A DNA stretch of 48,980 nucleotides from Trueperaceae bacterium (GCA_002707365.1 PAMQ01000009.1:11189-60168); one strand, 5' to 3'. Positions 33,668 through 43,475 are shown, numbered from the stretch's first letter. Program-made: numbers and translations. Notes: generated by a model not told the origin, from the letters alone.

Positions 33668-34986
33668 AATAGTCTTTCATGGACACCTGGAACACCAAGT
33701 TTTTCTTGAACCATACGTTCTACATAATTGGCCGCACGAGGTAGAGTAACCCGACTCATAATCTCATGAAGGAACCCGGTAACTAGCACGTGCTCAGCTA
33801 CCTCAGGCGCCAGTCCTCTGCTCATAAGATAGAACCGTTGATCCTCCGGAACCGGACCAGTGGTTGAACCGTGAGAACACTTCACATCGTTCGCAGCTAT
33901 CTCCAACTGAGGAATTGAAACCGCTTCACTTTCAGAATCTAGGAGAAGATTACGGTTAGTTTGGTATGCATTGGTTTGTTGTGCATCTTCATCAACAACA
34001 ATCACACCAGAGTACACTGTGGTGCTACCGTCCCGGAGGGCCCCTTTGAATAGCAAATCAGAGTGAGCGTGTTCAGACAGGTGATGCTGAAGAGTGTACT
34101 GATTAAAATGCTGCCCCCGGTCTGCAAAGTAAAGCCCTAACATCTCACTCTCAGCTCCTGGTCCAAACAAACATGTTTCTACCTCATCCCGAGCAGCATC
34201 GGCTCCAAGGCTAACAGTCAAACTCTCAAGCCGACTATTCCGTTCAAGATGAGCCCTTATATGGTTCATATGTACAACATTGCGACCCCAGTCCTGTAAA
34301 GAAACGTATCGAAGTTGGGCTCCTTCCATTAGGACAATTTCCGTGACCGAGCTTTGAAAAAAGCGATCATCAAACGTTCCAGAGGTGTATTCGTCTAAAA
34401 AGGTTAATTTAGCGTTAGAGTCGACCACAATTAAAGTGCGTCCTACTCCGAGCCCTCCTTGGTCCGCTGTAGTGAAAGCGCCGAGCGGTACTTCCAATTC
34501 GACATTCTTCGGCACATATACGAAAGTTCCCCCACTCCAAAAAGCTGTATTAAGAGAAACATATTTGTCATTTGACGGGTCCAAAACCTTACCCAGGTAT
34601 TTCTCGACTAGCTCGGCATGGTCAAGAGCTGCATTGCGTAAATCCTTGAATATGATACCTTCTGCTAACGCTGAAACTTCTTGGAAAATAACCTCGCCTC
34701 CCTTATGTACCAGAACACCATCTGCATCCGAATCAGAAATCCTCTGGCGAATGTGGGGGCTCAAACTCCTATTCATTGGCTTATCAACGGGCCGACATCC
34801 CTTAAAATCAAACCGTTCAAGCTCTGTATAGCGCCACCGCTCATCACGATTTGTTGGTTTAGGGAGAGATTTAAAAACCTGGAAAGCATCTCGCCGAACC
34901 TCATTAAGCCAATCAGGTTCACCACGGGCTAAAAAGTTTTCGATTATTCCTTGACCCTTAAAAGGAAGGTCCGGCGAAAGTACCAT
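33664..34986 (-). CDS. sufD: Fe-S cluster assembly protein SufD
   Basis: 440 residues, right-handed beta-helix core of the SUF_FeS family. Partner of SufB in the SufBC2D scaffold. Features: the N-terminal helical lead (EPDWLNEVRRDAFQ), GGTFVYVPKNVELEVPLGAF, and the C-terminal MSRGLAPEVAEHVLVTGFLHE, with conserved CSHGSTTGP. ATG at 34986 with AAGG nearby; 7 nt after sufB. Confidence 0.93.
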   Translation of the reverse strand: MVLSPDLPFKGQGIIENFLARGEPDWLNEVRRDAFQVFKSLPKPTNRDERWRYTELERFDFKGCRPVDKPMNRSLSPHIRQRISDSDADGVLVHKGGEVIFQEVSALAEGIIFKDLRNAALDHAELVEKYLGKVLDPSNDKYVSLNTAFWSGGTFVYVPKNVELEVPLGAFTTADQGGLGVGRTLIVVDSNAKLTFLDEYTSGTFDDRFFQSSVTEIVLMEGAQLRYVSLQDWGRNVVHMNHIRAHLERNSRLESLTVSLGADAARDEVETCLFGPGAESEMLGLYFADRGQHFNQYTLQHHLSEHAHSDLLFKGALRDGSTTVYSGVIVVDEDAQQTNAYQTNRNLLLDSESEAVSIPQLEIAANDVKCSHGSTTGPVPEDQRFYLMSRGLAPEVAEHVLVTGFLHEIMSRVTLPRAANYVERMVQEKLGVPGVHERLL

Positions 34987-34993
34987 AGGAACC

Positions 34994-36424
34994 TTAACCT
35001 ACACTTCCTTCCATTTCGAGTTCGATCAGTCGATTCAACTCGACCGCATATTCGAGAGGCAACTCTTTCGCAACAGGTTCTAAAAAGCCACGGATGATCA
35101 ACGCTTTCGCCTCATCCTCTGCTAGTCCCCGGCTCATTAGGTAAAAAATTTGCTCGTCGCTAAGCTTGCTCACTGTGGCCTCGTGCCCTACATGCGCAGA
35201 TTTTTCCTCAATTTCAATATACGGATAGGTATCAGTCTTTGCAGTTTCATCTAGGAGAAGGGCATCACACTCTACATTTGACTTAGCTCCCGTTGCACCA
35301 TCATTAATCTGCACCAAGCCTCGATATGAAGAACGCCCGTGCCCTTTCGAGATAGATTTGGAAATGATTGATGAGGAGGTATTAGGCGCAGCATGAATCA
35401 TTTTGGCACCAGCGTCCTGGTGCTGGCCATCCCCTGCAAACGCAATCGACATGACCTCTCCCCTTGCCCCTTGGCCAACCAAATAGCAACTTGGGTACTT
35501 CATGGTTACCTTCGAACCTAAATTACCGTCTAACCACCCCATTGAAGCCCCTGCATTGACGAGTGCCCTCTGAGTCACAAGGTTGTAAACATTATGTGAC
35601 CAATTTTGTATGGTTGAATATCGCACTTCAGAACCCTCACCACAAATGATCTCGATAACACCTGAGTGGAATGAGTCAGAATTATAGCTTGGAGCAGTAC
35701 ATCCTTCTATATAGTGAAACTTGGAACCCGGGGCTCCTATTATAAGTGTCCTCTCGAACTGGCCAATATTCTGAGCATTCAGAAGGAAATAGGCCTGAAG
35801 CGGCACATCGATTTCTACTCCTTCTGGAACATAAACGAATGATCCTCCCGACCAAACGGCAGAATTGACTGCTGCAAAATAATTATCCTCAGGTGGTACA
35901 ACCGTAGCAAAATATTCGCGAAAAACCTCAGGATGCTCTTTAAGTCCAGTGTCGCTATCAAGGAATATTACGCCCTTCTTCTCCCACTCATCTTTGAGAT
36001 TGTGATACACCATTTCTGACTCATATTGGGCACCCACCCCAGCAAGTGACCGCTGTTCAGCTTCTGGAATGCCGAGTCGGCGATAGGTCTCCAGGACTTC
36101 TTCAGGAATATCATCCCAATTATTTGTAGTGCCCTGACGTTCTTCAGGCCGAATATAGAAGTAAATATCATCGAAATTTAACTTCGAGATGTCGGGTCCC
36201 CAACTCGGCCAACCTTTCTTTTCTGCAATCTCAAAGGCTTGTAAGCGGAACTTGAGCATCCATTCTGGTTCGTCCTTGTAATAGCTGATACGTTCAACTA
36301 TTCTCTTAGTTAAACCTTTTTCACTCTTAAAAAAATAGTTCTCAGGCAGTTGATAGTCATACTGCTTTTCGTGCTCCATTCCCTGGAGCTTGTCAGCATC
36401 AGAGTTATTTGGCAAATCAGACAT
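34994..36424 (-). CDS. sufB: Fe-S cluster assembly scaffold SufB
   Basis: 476 residues. Scaffold of the SufBCD complex on which [Fe-S] clusters are built. WSGGSFVYVPEGVEIDVPL, HYIEGCTAPSYNSDSFH (the cysteine region), RSSYRGLVQINDGA and CDALLLDE are canonical. AAAGGAAT precedes the ATG. Follows sufC by 42 nt. The order C-B-D-Rieske lacks sufS and sufU; these must be elsewhere. Confidence 0.96.
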   Translation of the reverse strand: MSDLPNNSDADKLQGMEHEKQYDYQLPENYFFKSEKGLTKRIVERISYYKDEPEWMLKFRLQAFEIAEKKGWPSWGPDISKLNFDDIYFYIRPEERQGTTNNWDDIPEEVLETYRRLGIPEAEQRSLAGVGAQYESEMVYHNLKDEWEKKGVIFLDSDTGLKEHPEVFREYFATVVPPEDNYFAAVNSAVWSGGSFVYVPEGVEIDVPLQAYFLLNAQNIGQFERTLIIGAPGSKFHYIEGCTAPSYNSDSFHSGVIEIICGEGSEVRYSTIQNWSHNVYNLVTQRALVNAGASMGWLDGNLGSKVTMKYPSCYLVGQGARGEVMSIAFAGDGQHQDAGAKMIHAAPNTSSSIISKSISKGHGRSSYRGLVQINDGATGAKSNVECDALLLDETAKTDTYPYIEIEEKSAHVGHEATVSKLSDEQIFYLMSRGLAEDEAKALIIRGFLEPVAKELPLEYAVELNRLIELEMEGSVG

Positions 36425-36466
36425 AACAGATTCCTTTCCAGATCGTTCCGATGAAACTTAAACAGC

Positions 36467-37228
36467 TCAGGCGTCAATGGGCTCCCGGACCCAGTCGTAA
36501 CCTCTATTGTCTAGTTCGATGGCCAGCTCTTTTGGGCCAGAGCGAATGATCTTACCATCTGCCATTACATGGACTCGATCCGGTTCAATATAGTTTAGTA
36601 ACCTCTGGTAATGAGTAATCAGCAGCGCACCAAATTGCTCACCCCTAGCAGCGTTTACCCCTTTAGACACGACCTTTAAGGCATCGACATCCAGACCAGA
36701 GTCTGTTTCGTCAAGGATAGCGTATTGAGGTTCAAGGACTAGAAGTTGAAGTATTTCACTGCGCTTCTTTTCGCCTCCTGAAAACCCTTCATGGAGGTTC
36801 CGTTCAATTATTGACTCGTCCCACTCCAAGGTTTTAATCGCAGCCTGTAACTTACTATAGAACTCCATTACACTAGCTTCGTCTCCCTCTGGCATCTGAG
36901 CATTAAGGGCTAGGCGGAGGAAATTGGCGATCGAAACTCCTGGCACCTCTACAGGGTATTGGAAGGCCAAGTATAGACCAGCTCGTGCCCTCTCATGAGG
37001 CTTTAGTTCAAGTATGCTTTCACCATCGATCCGAATATCTCCCTGGCTAATTACATAACTTGGGTCACCAGCCAATATTTTGGCAAGAGTCGACTTTCCT
37101 GAACCATTTGGGCCCATGAGAGCGTGTATTTCTCCTTTGGGGATAGTTAAATTGAGGCCTTTTAGAATAGCTTCGCCGGCAATAGTTCCAGCGTGAAGAT
37201 TTTTAATTTCGAGCTGCTGTCTGATCAT
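36467..37228 (-). CDS. sufC: Fe-S cluster assembly ATPase SufC
   Basis: 253 residues. ABC-type ATPase: Walker [11 protein letters not shown]-loop in [11 protein letters not shown], the SufC-type signature FSGGEKKR, and Walker B with [11 protein letters not shown]. Drives conformational changes in the SufBC2D complex. I start at ATG 37228, which has AGGAGA 5 nt upstream and gives the standard [12 protein letters not shown] beginning; the frame is open 25 codons further but that sequence includes the leader of the promoter. Confidence 0.95.
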   Translation of the reverse strand: MIRQQLEIKNLHAGTIAGEAILKGLNLTIPKGEIHALMGPNGSGKSTLAKILAGDPSYVISQGDIRIDGESILELKPHERARAGLYLAFQYPVEVPGVSIANFLRLALNAQMPEGDEASVMEFYSKLQAAIKTLEWDESIIERNLHEGFSGGEKKRSEILQLLVLEPQYAILDETDSGLDVDALKVVSKGVNAARGEQFGALLITHYQRLLNYIEPDRVHVMADGKIIRSGPKELAIELDNRGYDWVREPIDA

Positions 37229-37289
37229 TACTTCTCCTGAAGTCCTGCATAAGGGCAAAACCCTAAAGTTCGGATTCGTTCCGAGTTTA

Positions 37290-37319
37290 AATATAACCTG
37301 CAAACCAGGTTAATGTCGA
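37290..37319 (-). promoter_or_regulatory. Promoter of the suf operon
   Basis: Minus strand: TCGACA (37314-37319, one mismatch from TTGACA), an 18-nt spacer and TATATT (37290-37295). It lies 62 nt upstream of the sufC ATG. The spacer is almost filled by the palindrome described in the next entry. Confidence 0.55.
37294..37312. promoter_or_regulatory. Candidate operator in the suf promoter (TAACCTG-N5-CAGGTTA)
   Basis: A 7-bp perfect inverted repeat with a 5-bp centre lies between the -35 and -10 boxes. A protein bound there would block RNA polymerase, as expected for an iron- or redox-responsive repressor. The regulator is not known; no regulator gene is adjacent. Confidence 0.5.
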
Positions 37320-37634
37320 GCAGCGAGCTTAGTATTCAGATATACATTAATGCAGTAAATCCACTGTTTTAGGAAAAAGCCCGTTACGAAAAGGTCTAAA
37401 CGTCCTATTTACCCGAGTCCTTGTTGGGATCAAATCGTTTCACGTTTACTAGATAATCAAAGGTAACCTTAAGTAAAATCTTAAGGTCGAACGTCTGCTG
37501 CTAGAGAACGCTAAGTTAAACATATCAAGCTATTAACCCCTAATATTACTGCAATTAACGCCAAGGCCCATAGGGTTATCAACTAGCCTTCCTAATCATT
37601 GTTCAATACTAAATCAAGCCTAAAGAAACCAATC
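37320..37634. other. Gene-free stretch upstream of the suf promoter
   Basis: 315 bp, AT-rich. I see no credible gene, hairpin or repeat here beyond the edge of the suf promoter. Confidence 0.5.
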
Positions 37635-38096
37635 TTAACGAAACAACACTAACGCTAAATAGAAAACCACTGTTCCAACCACTGGAAATCCGCAAAAGAG
37701 GACCGCAGGTCGATGCCATCGGTGCCAGAAAAGGAACCAGCCAATAGCACTAGCCCCAAAAGCTACAAATGGATATGAAAAGTAAAGAATGCGTCCTAGC
37801 CCAAAGTGCAAAAAACCGGGCCCAATTGTATCTAATTGAAGACTGTTGATATGTCCACCATTTTGAGTTAATTGAAGGAGGGCGCCCATAGCCCAAAAGA
37901 ACAGGATCCCTAAAGTTGCGACCTGAGCAATGAGCATCACATACAGGATCAGGGTCCTATCCTCTGCCAGAGTCTCGTTATGAACCTGTTGCTTCCCTCC
38001 ACCGTCCAAATTATCCATCACAACGGTCTCGAGCCTGTCAATTAAGACCCTAATGCGTTTCAGAACGCTTTGGTAAGTCTCATAAGCTTGTTGCAC
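37635..38096 (-). CDS. Small membrane protein of unknown function
   Basis: 153 residues from GTG at 38096, which has GGGAGG 4 nt upstream; the open frame reaches 38138 but without a ribosome-binding site. About 40 soluble, coiled-coil-like residues (AYETYQSVLKRIRVLIDRLE) are followed by at least three membrane helices (LILYVMLIAQVATLGILFFWAM, ILYFSYPFVAFGASAIGWFLF, AVLFCGFPVVGTVVFYLALVLF). The family is unknown to me. Alone between the suf operon and uvrA. Confidence 0.6.
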   Translation of the reverse strand: MQQAYETYQSVLKRIRVLIDRLETVVMDNLDGGGKQQVHNETLAEDRTLILYVMLIAQVATLGILFFWAMGALLQLTQNGGHINSLQLDTIGPGFLHFGLGRILYFSYPFVAFGASAIGWFLFWHRWHRPAVLFCGFPVVGTVVFYLALVLFR

Positions 38097-38550
38097 GGTT
38101 CCTCCCAGTGTTGACAGAACATAACTCCCACAAAACACTTGACCTTCACAAGATTATCCCACGAACAGCCTCATATCCAACTTCACGGCGAAACTGCAGG
38201 TGAAAATACAAACAAACAATCTATAACTTAATCACCATTCGCACTGACGGTAAATCCTCACAAGAACATAATAAGTACTCCGGTTCACGAAAAGATTTGA
38301 GTCGCGAAAGCCGCCTAATACATCCAAACAGACATAACAACATAAAGGTGTTGATCTGCAATACAAAATTCACGGTACTTTTTTGCACCTAAGTCAAGTA
38401 AACATCCTTCAAACAATTTGCGAGTGACTTTAAGTATCGGTCAAACCTCTGGTATAATCCCGTGCTCGGCTTCAAGCTCGTAGTCATCCGAGTCCGCGGC
38501 AGACTTTTTTCGGGGCCCTATTGGGCGTGAAAACAAGGAGGCGTTAGCCT
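38097..38550. other. Intergenic region upstream of uvrA
   Basis: 454 bp, AT-rich until about 38450. The last 100 bp hold the uvrA promoter and leader. The leader has a CTCGG/CCGAG stem (38465-38469, 38488-38492) and a weak hairpin around 38491-38505 followed by TTTTTT (38505-38510), 40 nt before the start codon. The remaining 350 bp hold nothing I can support. Confidence 0.45.
38450..38458 (+). promoter_or_regulatory. Extended -10 promoter of uvrA
   Basis: TGGTATAAT: a perfect TATAAT (38453-38458) with the TGn extension. The -35 is poor (TTAAGT at a 17-nt spacing), normal for extended -10 promoters. Predicted leader about 85-90 nt. Confidence 0.6.
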
Positions 38551-41418
38551 TTGCAGGATCTAGTTATTCACGGTGCGCGTGAACACAACCTTAAGAACAT
38601 CAACATCGCGCTTCCGAGGAACAAATTTATCGTCTTTACCGGGGTTTCCGGCTCAGGTAAGTCAACTTTAGCGTTCGACACCATATATGCTGAAGGACAA
38701 CGGCGCTATGTCGAGAGTCTTTCAGCCTATGCTAGACAGTTCCTGGGAATCATGGAAAAACCTGATCTAGACAGTATTGAAGGGTTAAGCCCAGCAATCA
38801 GTATCGATCAAAAGACTACCAGCCATAATCCCCGATCAACGGTAGGTACAGTTACTGAAATCCATGATTACTTGAGACTACTTTTTGCACGGGCGGGAAC
38901 CCCACACTGCCCTATTTGTGATCGCATAATCCAGAAACAGTCAGTTACTGAAATTGTCGATAGATTCGTAGAGTATTTTGCTAACGAACGGGCCTTTATC
39001 CTCGCCCCAGTTGTACGAGGACGTAAAGGTGAGTACCGTAAGTTGTTTGACGACCTTCGTAAGGAAGGCTTCGCTCGAGTGCGCCTTGACGGCGAAATTC
39101 AGACCGTTGACCAGGCCCTAAAAAACAACTTGGAGCGTTACGAGAAACATGATGTTGATATTGTTATCGATCGCGTCAAAATACAACTAGAAGATCGACC
39201 ACGACTAGCAGAATCGGTCGAACTTGCCCTAACCAAGGGCGAGGGGTTGTTAAGGCTTTTCCTGCCAGATTCTGGTGTTGAAGAACTGTTCAGCGAGAAG
39301 CTAGCTTGCCCTGAACACGGCACCTTCCTAGAAGAATTAGAACCTAGAATATTTTCTTTCAACAGCCCCTACGGCGCGTGTAACCCCTGTTCTGGACTCG
39401 GTCACTTAAAACAGTTTGACGCTGAATTAATTATCCCTGATTCTTCCTTATCTATAAGCCAGGGGGCCATTGCTCCTTGGGCCGGAGGTCGGAATGATGA
39501 TAATCGCGTATATTATTGGGACCGCCTACGGGCCTTATCTGAGCAATACGAATTCGACCTATCTACCCCTTGGCGTGACCTTGACCAAGCTTTTTGCCAA
39601 ATGATTCTCACGGGCACCGACAATCCTGTAGAAATCGTCTATCATCGCAACAGCAAAGAAACAATGCGATTTGAGGTGGAGTTCGAAGGAGTCATCCCAA
39701 ACCTTGAACGGAGACTAAAGGATGCCTCGAGCGAATTTGCCCGGGAACGATTAGAAGAATATATGTCATTAGTACCTTGCCCACACTGCCTTGGAAGCCG
39801 TTACAAGCCAGAAGTTTTAGCGGTTAAAGTAGCTGATCGGAACATAGCTGATTTATCCTCACTTACTGTCCTTGAGGCCATCAAAGTTTTTTCAGGACCA
39901 TTACTACAGAAGTCGGCCACGCCTATTACTAAACCCATTCTCCGAGAAGTAAACGCCCGATTAGGATTCCTTGAAGACGTTGGGCTTAACTATTTAAACC
40001 TGGATCGGAGCGCAAATACCCTTTCAGGTGGTGAGGCTCAACGCATAAGGCTTGCTACCCAAGTAGGTTCTGGCCTCACGGGTGTTCTATATGTCCTTGA
40101 CGAACCGTCCATTGGCCTACACCCTCGCGACAATGGACGGCTTTTAGCCACACTCGTTAATCTCAGAAATCTCGGCAACACACTAATTGTTGTTGAACAT
40201 GACGAAGAGACTATTCGAGCTGCCGACTACATCGTGGACATAGGTCCAGGAGCAGGTATCCATGGTGGCGAAATAGTAGCAGTTGGGACCCCGAAAGACG
40301 TTGAGAAGCACAATGGTTCGTTGACTGCAGCTTATCTCCGTGGTGACAAACGGATCGCAGTACCAAAAACGCGCAGGGAAGGTAATGGTAAGCGCTTGAC
40401 GGTAATTGGCGCCCGTGAACATAACTTAAAAGATATAGATGTCGCAATTCCCTTGGGAACTATGACTTGCATCACGGGCGTCTCAGGTTCAGGAAAATCT
40501 ACGCTTGTCCACAGAATTTTACATGCGTCGCTCGCCAAAAAACTATATCGGGCCAAAGCAATAGCGGGAGCACACACCCATATCATTGGCACAGAAGAAA
40601 TCGACAAGGTCATTGAGATTGACCAGAGCCCAATAGGACGCACTCCTCGCTCCAACCCTGCAACTTATACCGGAATATTTACTGAAATTCGTGACCTTTT
40701 TACACGGGCACCAGAATCACGAAAACGCGGTTACAAACCTGGACGCTTTAGTTTTAACGTCAAAGGAGGTCGATGCGAATCCTGCAGAGGGGACGGAACC
40801 GTCAAGGTAGAGATGTACTTCTTGCCTGATGTTTACGTCCCCTGTGAGTTATGTAAAGGGCAGCGTTATAACCGAGAAACATTGGAAGTGCGAATCCGCG
40901 GGCGCTCAATCTCAGACGTACTTGAAATGACTGTCGATGAAGGGTTGGAGTTTTTTGAGAACATTCCGCCTGTAGCCCGAAAGCTCAAATTAATGTACGA
41001 CGTTGGCCTTGGTTACATACGAATCGGTCAGTCCAGCCCAACTCTTTCTGGGGGCGAAGCTCAACGCATAAAACTGGCAGCCGAACTTGGCAAAAGAGCA
41101 ACTGGAAAAACACTATACATCTTGGACGAACCGACCACAGGATTACACTTTGATGATACAAAAAAACTACTCGGCGTCTTACACCGTCTAGTGGATGGGG
41201 GAAATACCTTAGTAGTGATAGAACACAACCTCGATGTTATAAAAACCTCTGATTGGATCATTGACTTGGGTCCAGGAGGTGGAGAACAAGGTGGCAAAAT
41301 AATTGCAGAAGGAACTCCGGAAGATATAGCTTCTAACCCGGATTCAGTAACTGGACTTTACATGCAAAGGATCACTGAGATCAGCAACCACGGACTGTCT
41401 GTCCACGACGTAGCTTGA
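38551..41418 (+). CDS. uvrA: Excinuclease ABC subunit A
   Basis: 955 residues, full length. Recognises DNA damage as a dimer and loads UvrB. Two ABC modules: Walker [10 protein letters not shown] in both halves (near 30 and 640), signatures [12 protein letters not shown] and [12 protein letters not shown], and Walker [12 protein letters not shown] and [11 protein letters not shown]. Zinc modules: CPICDR in the first insertion, CPxC around CPHCLGSRY, and [14 protein letters not shown] with [12 protein letters not shown] start with AAGGAGG 9 nt upstream. No LexA-type box was noticed. Confidence 0.97.
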   Translation: MQDLVIHGAREHNLKNINIALPRNKFIVFTGVSGSGKSTLAFDTIYAEGQRRYVESLSAYARQFLGIMEKPDLDSIEGLSPAISIDQKTTSHNPRSTVGTVTEIHDYLRLLFARAGTPHCPICDRIIQKQSVTEIVDRFVEYFANERAFILAPVVRGRKGEYRKLFDDLRKEGFARVRLDGEIQTVDQALKNNLERYEKHDVDIVIDRVKIQLEDRPRLAESVELALTKGEGLLRLFLPDSGVEELFSEKLACPEHGTFLEELEPRIFSFNSPYGACNPCSGLGHLKQFDAELIIPDSSLSISQGAIAPWAGGRNDDNRVYYWDRLRALSEQYEFDLSTPWRDLDQAFCQMILTGTDNPVEIVYHRNSKETMRFEVEFEGVIPNLERRLKDASSEFARERLEEYMSLVPCPHCLGSRYKPEVLAVKVADRNIADLSSLTVLEAIKVFSGPLLQKSATPITKPILREVNARLGFLEDVGLNYLNLDRSANTLSGGEAQRIRLATQVGSGLTGVLYVLDEPSIGLHPRDNGRLLATLVNLRNLGNTLIVVEHDEETIRAADYIVDIGPGAGIHGGEIVAVGTPKDVEKHNGSLTAAYLRGDKRIAVPKTRREGNGKRLTVIGAREHNLKDIDVAIPLGTMTCITGVSGSGKSTLVHRILHASLAKKLYRAKAIAGAHTHIIGTEEIDKVIEIDQSPIGRTPRSNPATYTGIFTEIRDLFTRAPESRKRGYKPGRFSFNVKGGRCESCRGDGTVKVEMYFLPDVYVPCELCKGQRYNRETLEVRIRGRSISDVLEMTVDEGLEFFENIPPVARKLKLMYDVGLGYIRIGQSSPTLSGGEAQRIKLAAELGKRATGKTLYILDEPTTGLHFDDTKKLLGVLHRLVDGGNTLVVIEHNLDVIKTSDWIIDLGPGGGEQGGKIIAEGTPEDIASNPDSVTGLYMQRITEISNHGLSVHDVA

Positions 41419-41451
41419 TCCCTTACGCAACAGGTAACATAAGATGAACTC

Positions 41452-41940
41452 ATGAACCGTCCTAAGACGGCGCCACAAGGCTTAATTATTGGTGTATTTC
41501 TGGTCCTAACAGCCTTTGTAGCAGCTGTTGCCCCACTACCCATAATGTACCGCAGCTTAGGGATTGTGGCCGCTAGTTACCTGGCATTTGGGGTATCTGG
41601 CTTACCTTACGCCTTTTTTGCAGCTATCGTTGCCCCACCAATTGGGTTAATTAGTGCGGATATAGACTGGGTAATTATGCTCCCAATAGTTCTAAGTTCT
41701 AATTTATTAGCTCTTCTTGGACTAGAGCTAACGTGGCGCTATCCAGCGATTTTGATATCACCGATACTACTTATCATCCCTCAGTTATTTGTAATGCAAG
41801 CTTCTAAACAACAGCTATTTAAGGTCAACTTACCCTGGGAGGCCGACAGCAGCACGTGGATTGCACTTCATGCAACGGTGGCAATCACTGGCGTACTTCT
41901 AGCAATCATTCTTCAAAGCCGACGAAATAAAAATCCGTAA
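41452..41940 (+). CDS. Multi-pass membrane protein of unknown function
   Basis: 162 residues with about five hydrophobic segments (GLIIGVFLVLTAFVAAVAPL, FFAAIVAPPIGLI, PAILISPILLIIPQLFV, LHATVAITGVLLAIILQ). It resembles small integral membrane proteins seen near uvrA in related genomes, but I cannot name a family. 33 nt after uvrA, probably in the same transcript. A 22-bp perfect hairpin begins at the base after its stop codon. Confidence 0.65.
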   Translation: MNRPKTAPQGLIIGVFLVLTAFVAAVAPLPIMYRSLGIVAASYLAFGVSGLPYAFFAAIVAPPIGLISADIDWVIMLPIVLSSNLLALLGLELTWRYPAILISPILLIIPQLFVMQASKQQLFKVNLPWEADSSTWIALHATVAITGVLLAIILQSRRNKNP

Positions 41941-41987
41941 GTCCCAGACCAGGTCATAACCTAAAAGGTTATGACCTGGTCTGGGAC
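41941..41987. repeat. 22-bp perfect inverted repeat directly after a stop codon
   Basis: Arms at 41941-41962 and 41966-41987 are exact complements with a 3-nt AAA loop. It would form a very stable mRNA 3'-end hairpin. No T-run follows (next bases TATAGATATTTC), so it may be an RNA 3'-end stabiliser, a terminator of unusual type, or a DNA-level element. Confidence 0.85.
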
Positions 41988-42257
41988 TATAGATATTTCA
42001 CCACGTTGATGCAACCTCTACGCCTAGAAACAAATGATCTTACCTGGTAATTATTGAAGTTTTAATTTAAGCCCTAATCAGTTCTGTAAATCTATAGCCT
42101 GTTAATTAGGATTTTCCCTCCTAATAGCTACAGCAGGTAATCAATGTCCTTCTTACAGGTCTATCCTGGAATATTAATTGGATTTTATCCGACAATTTTT
42201 TGTAATTCTCTCCTAAACCTTTTGATGGGTTGTGCAACTACTCGCAGTAAGCCTCTC

Positions 42258-42294
42258 CAGCCAAATATAGGCGCTACCCACCTGTATTTGGCTG
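42258..42294 (+). repeat. Hairpin just upstream of the plsC promoter
   Basis: CAGCCAAATA pairs with TATTTGGCTG; a T-G wobble and AGG/CCT extend it to about 14 bp around a 9-nt loop. It ends 21 nt before the TACAAT box, covering the expected -35 area. Confidence 0.6.
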
Positions 42295-42315
42295 TAAAAA
42301 TACACAAAACGGCGT

Positions 42316-42321
42316 TACAAT
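42316..42321 (+). promoter_or_regulatory. Leaderless-type -10 box of plsC
   Basis: TACAAT, then 7 nt, then ATG at 42329. The in-frame ATG at 42323 is only 1 nt away, so 42329 is the better start. Confidence 0.45.
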
Positions 42322-42328
42322 AATGCCC

Positions 42329-42922
42329 ATGTATATGTTGGAAAGCCTCGTAAAGTCTGACTGGTTTTATTGGACCTCTAAACAGTTAGCCTACCAATTT
42401 GGTCGTCAATTCTACGGCCTAAAAGCTTTTGGATCCGAAAAAATTCCAAAAGAAGGAGGGTTAGTTATCGCAAGCAACCACATTTCTACCTGGGATCCAC
42501 CCTTTTTAGCTGGCCCTGTACCCCGTGAAATCCACTTTATGGCTAAAATGGAACTTTTTGAAAATCCTTGGTCCAGATTATTGATGCTCGGCCTGAGAGC
42601 CTTTCCGGTTAATCGACATGAAATAGATGTCGGCGCAATCAAAAACTCCCTCCGGCGCTTAAATGCTGGACTCGCCATTGGCATTTTTGCACAGGGAACT
42701 CGTAATAGTGGCGATGCTCAACCCTTCGACGGAGCTGCATTCTTGGCCACCCGAGCAAGTGTTCCTCTTCAACCGGCAGCTATATGGCGTTTCGGCCGGG
42801 AGTATAGGGTTAGTTTCGGTGAGCCCATTCAACCCACAGCCGATCATCGAAAGGATTTAACCAAAGTCACAAGAGAACTAATGAAACGGGTCGATCTCCT
42901 TTTGCCAAATGAGGCCAATTGA
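42329..42922 (+). CDS. 1-acyl-sn-glycerol-3-phosphate acyltransferase-like protein (PlsC family)
   Basis: 197 residues. Motif I NHISTWDPPF (His-x4-Asp catalytic pair) is intact, followed by the FPVNRHEID region. Motif III reads FAQGTRN; relatives usually have FPEGTRS, so the glutamate that binds glycerol phosphate is Gln here. Motif IV (VPLQPAAIW) is present. It probably acylates lysophosphatidate or a related lysolipid at the membrane. The changed motif makes the substrate uncertain. HU follows 164 nt later. Confidence 0.85.
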   Translation: MYMLESLVKSDWFYWTSKQLAYQFGRQFYGLKAFGSEKIPKEGGLVIASNHISTWDPPFLAGPVPREIHFMAKMELFENPWSRLLMLGLRAFPVNRHEIDVGAIKNSLRRLNAGLAIGIFAQGTRNSGDAQPFDGAAFLATRASVPLQPAAIWRFGREYRVSFGEPIQPTADHRKDLTKVTRELMKRVDLLLPNEAN

Positions 42923-42980
42923 AATTAGATATCTTTGCAACGGCCCCTAACAACAAAGTCGGTTCATTCGAAGCAATTAA

Positions 42981-43043
42981 GGTGAAGTATAGAAATTAAG
43001 TTAGGAAATGCACGTAATCATACTTTCTCCCTCCTACTTCACC
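42981..43043. repeat. 9-bp inverted repeat upstream of the HU gene
   Basis: GGTGAAGTA (42981-42989) and TACTTCACC (43035-43043), 45 bp apart. The pair flanks the probable HU promoter area. Long-distance repeats of nine bases can occur by chance. Confidence 0.35.
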
Positions 43044-43086
43044 GTGTTACAGTGCCATTACGTAATTCCTTAGGGGAGGGGACAAT

Positions 43087-43380
43087 ATGGCGAAATCAAA
43101 GACCGTCTCGAAGGCTGATTTGGTAGATCTTGTAGCCGACGAGACCGGAATGAAGAAGAAAGATGTCAAGGATGTTATGGACACAATCATTGACAAAATT
43201 AGCTCTCACTTGGATAACGACTTCAAGGTACAGCTAACCGGTTTTGGCACCTTTGAAGTGCGTACCCGGAGGGCACGCACGGGAGTCAAACCGGGAACAA
43301 CAGAAAAAATAGATATTCCCGCAAGTAAGTACCCTGCATTCAAACCCGGGAAAAGCTTAAAAGAGCGAGTGTCCATCTAA
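43087..43380 (+). CDS. hup: Nucleoid protein HU
   Basis: 97 residues, the normal HU size plus a short lead. Bends and compacts DNA as a dimer. The SKADLVDLVADETGMKKKDV helix pair, the GFGTFEVRTRRARTG arm start and KYPAFKPGKSLKERV ending are diagnostic. Strong GGGGAGGGG before the ATG suggests high expression. Confidence 0.96.
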   Translation: MAKSKTVSKADLVDLVADETGMKKKDVKDVMDTIIDKISSHLDNDFKVQLTGFGTFEVRTRRARTGVKPGTTEKIDIPASKYPAFKPGKSLKERVSI

Positions 43381-43446
43381 GTTTCCTTATGCAGGGTTTG
43401 GAAAAAGCCCGAAGCTAGACTCAAAAGCCTGAGGATAATAATGTTA

Positions 43447-43475
43447 GCGTGGCCCGGAACACCAGCGGGCCGCGC
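43447..43475. repeat. GC-rich hairpin between HU and the polyprenyl synthase gene
   Basis: Arms of 10 bp (one T-G wobble) around a 9-nt loop. It lies between two convergent genes and could end either transcript, but there is no T-run. Confidence 0.5.

Noticed and set aside
37229-37303. 25-codon extension of SufC
   Set aside because: It covers the suf promoter -10 region and lacks a ribosome site; the ATG at 37228 has AGGAGA.
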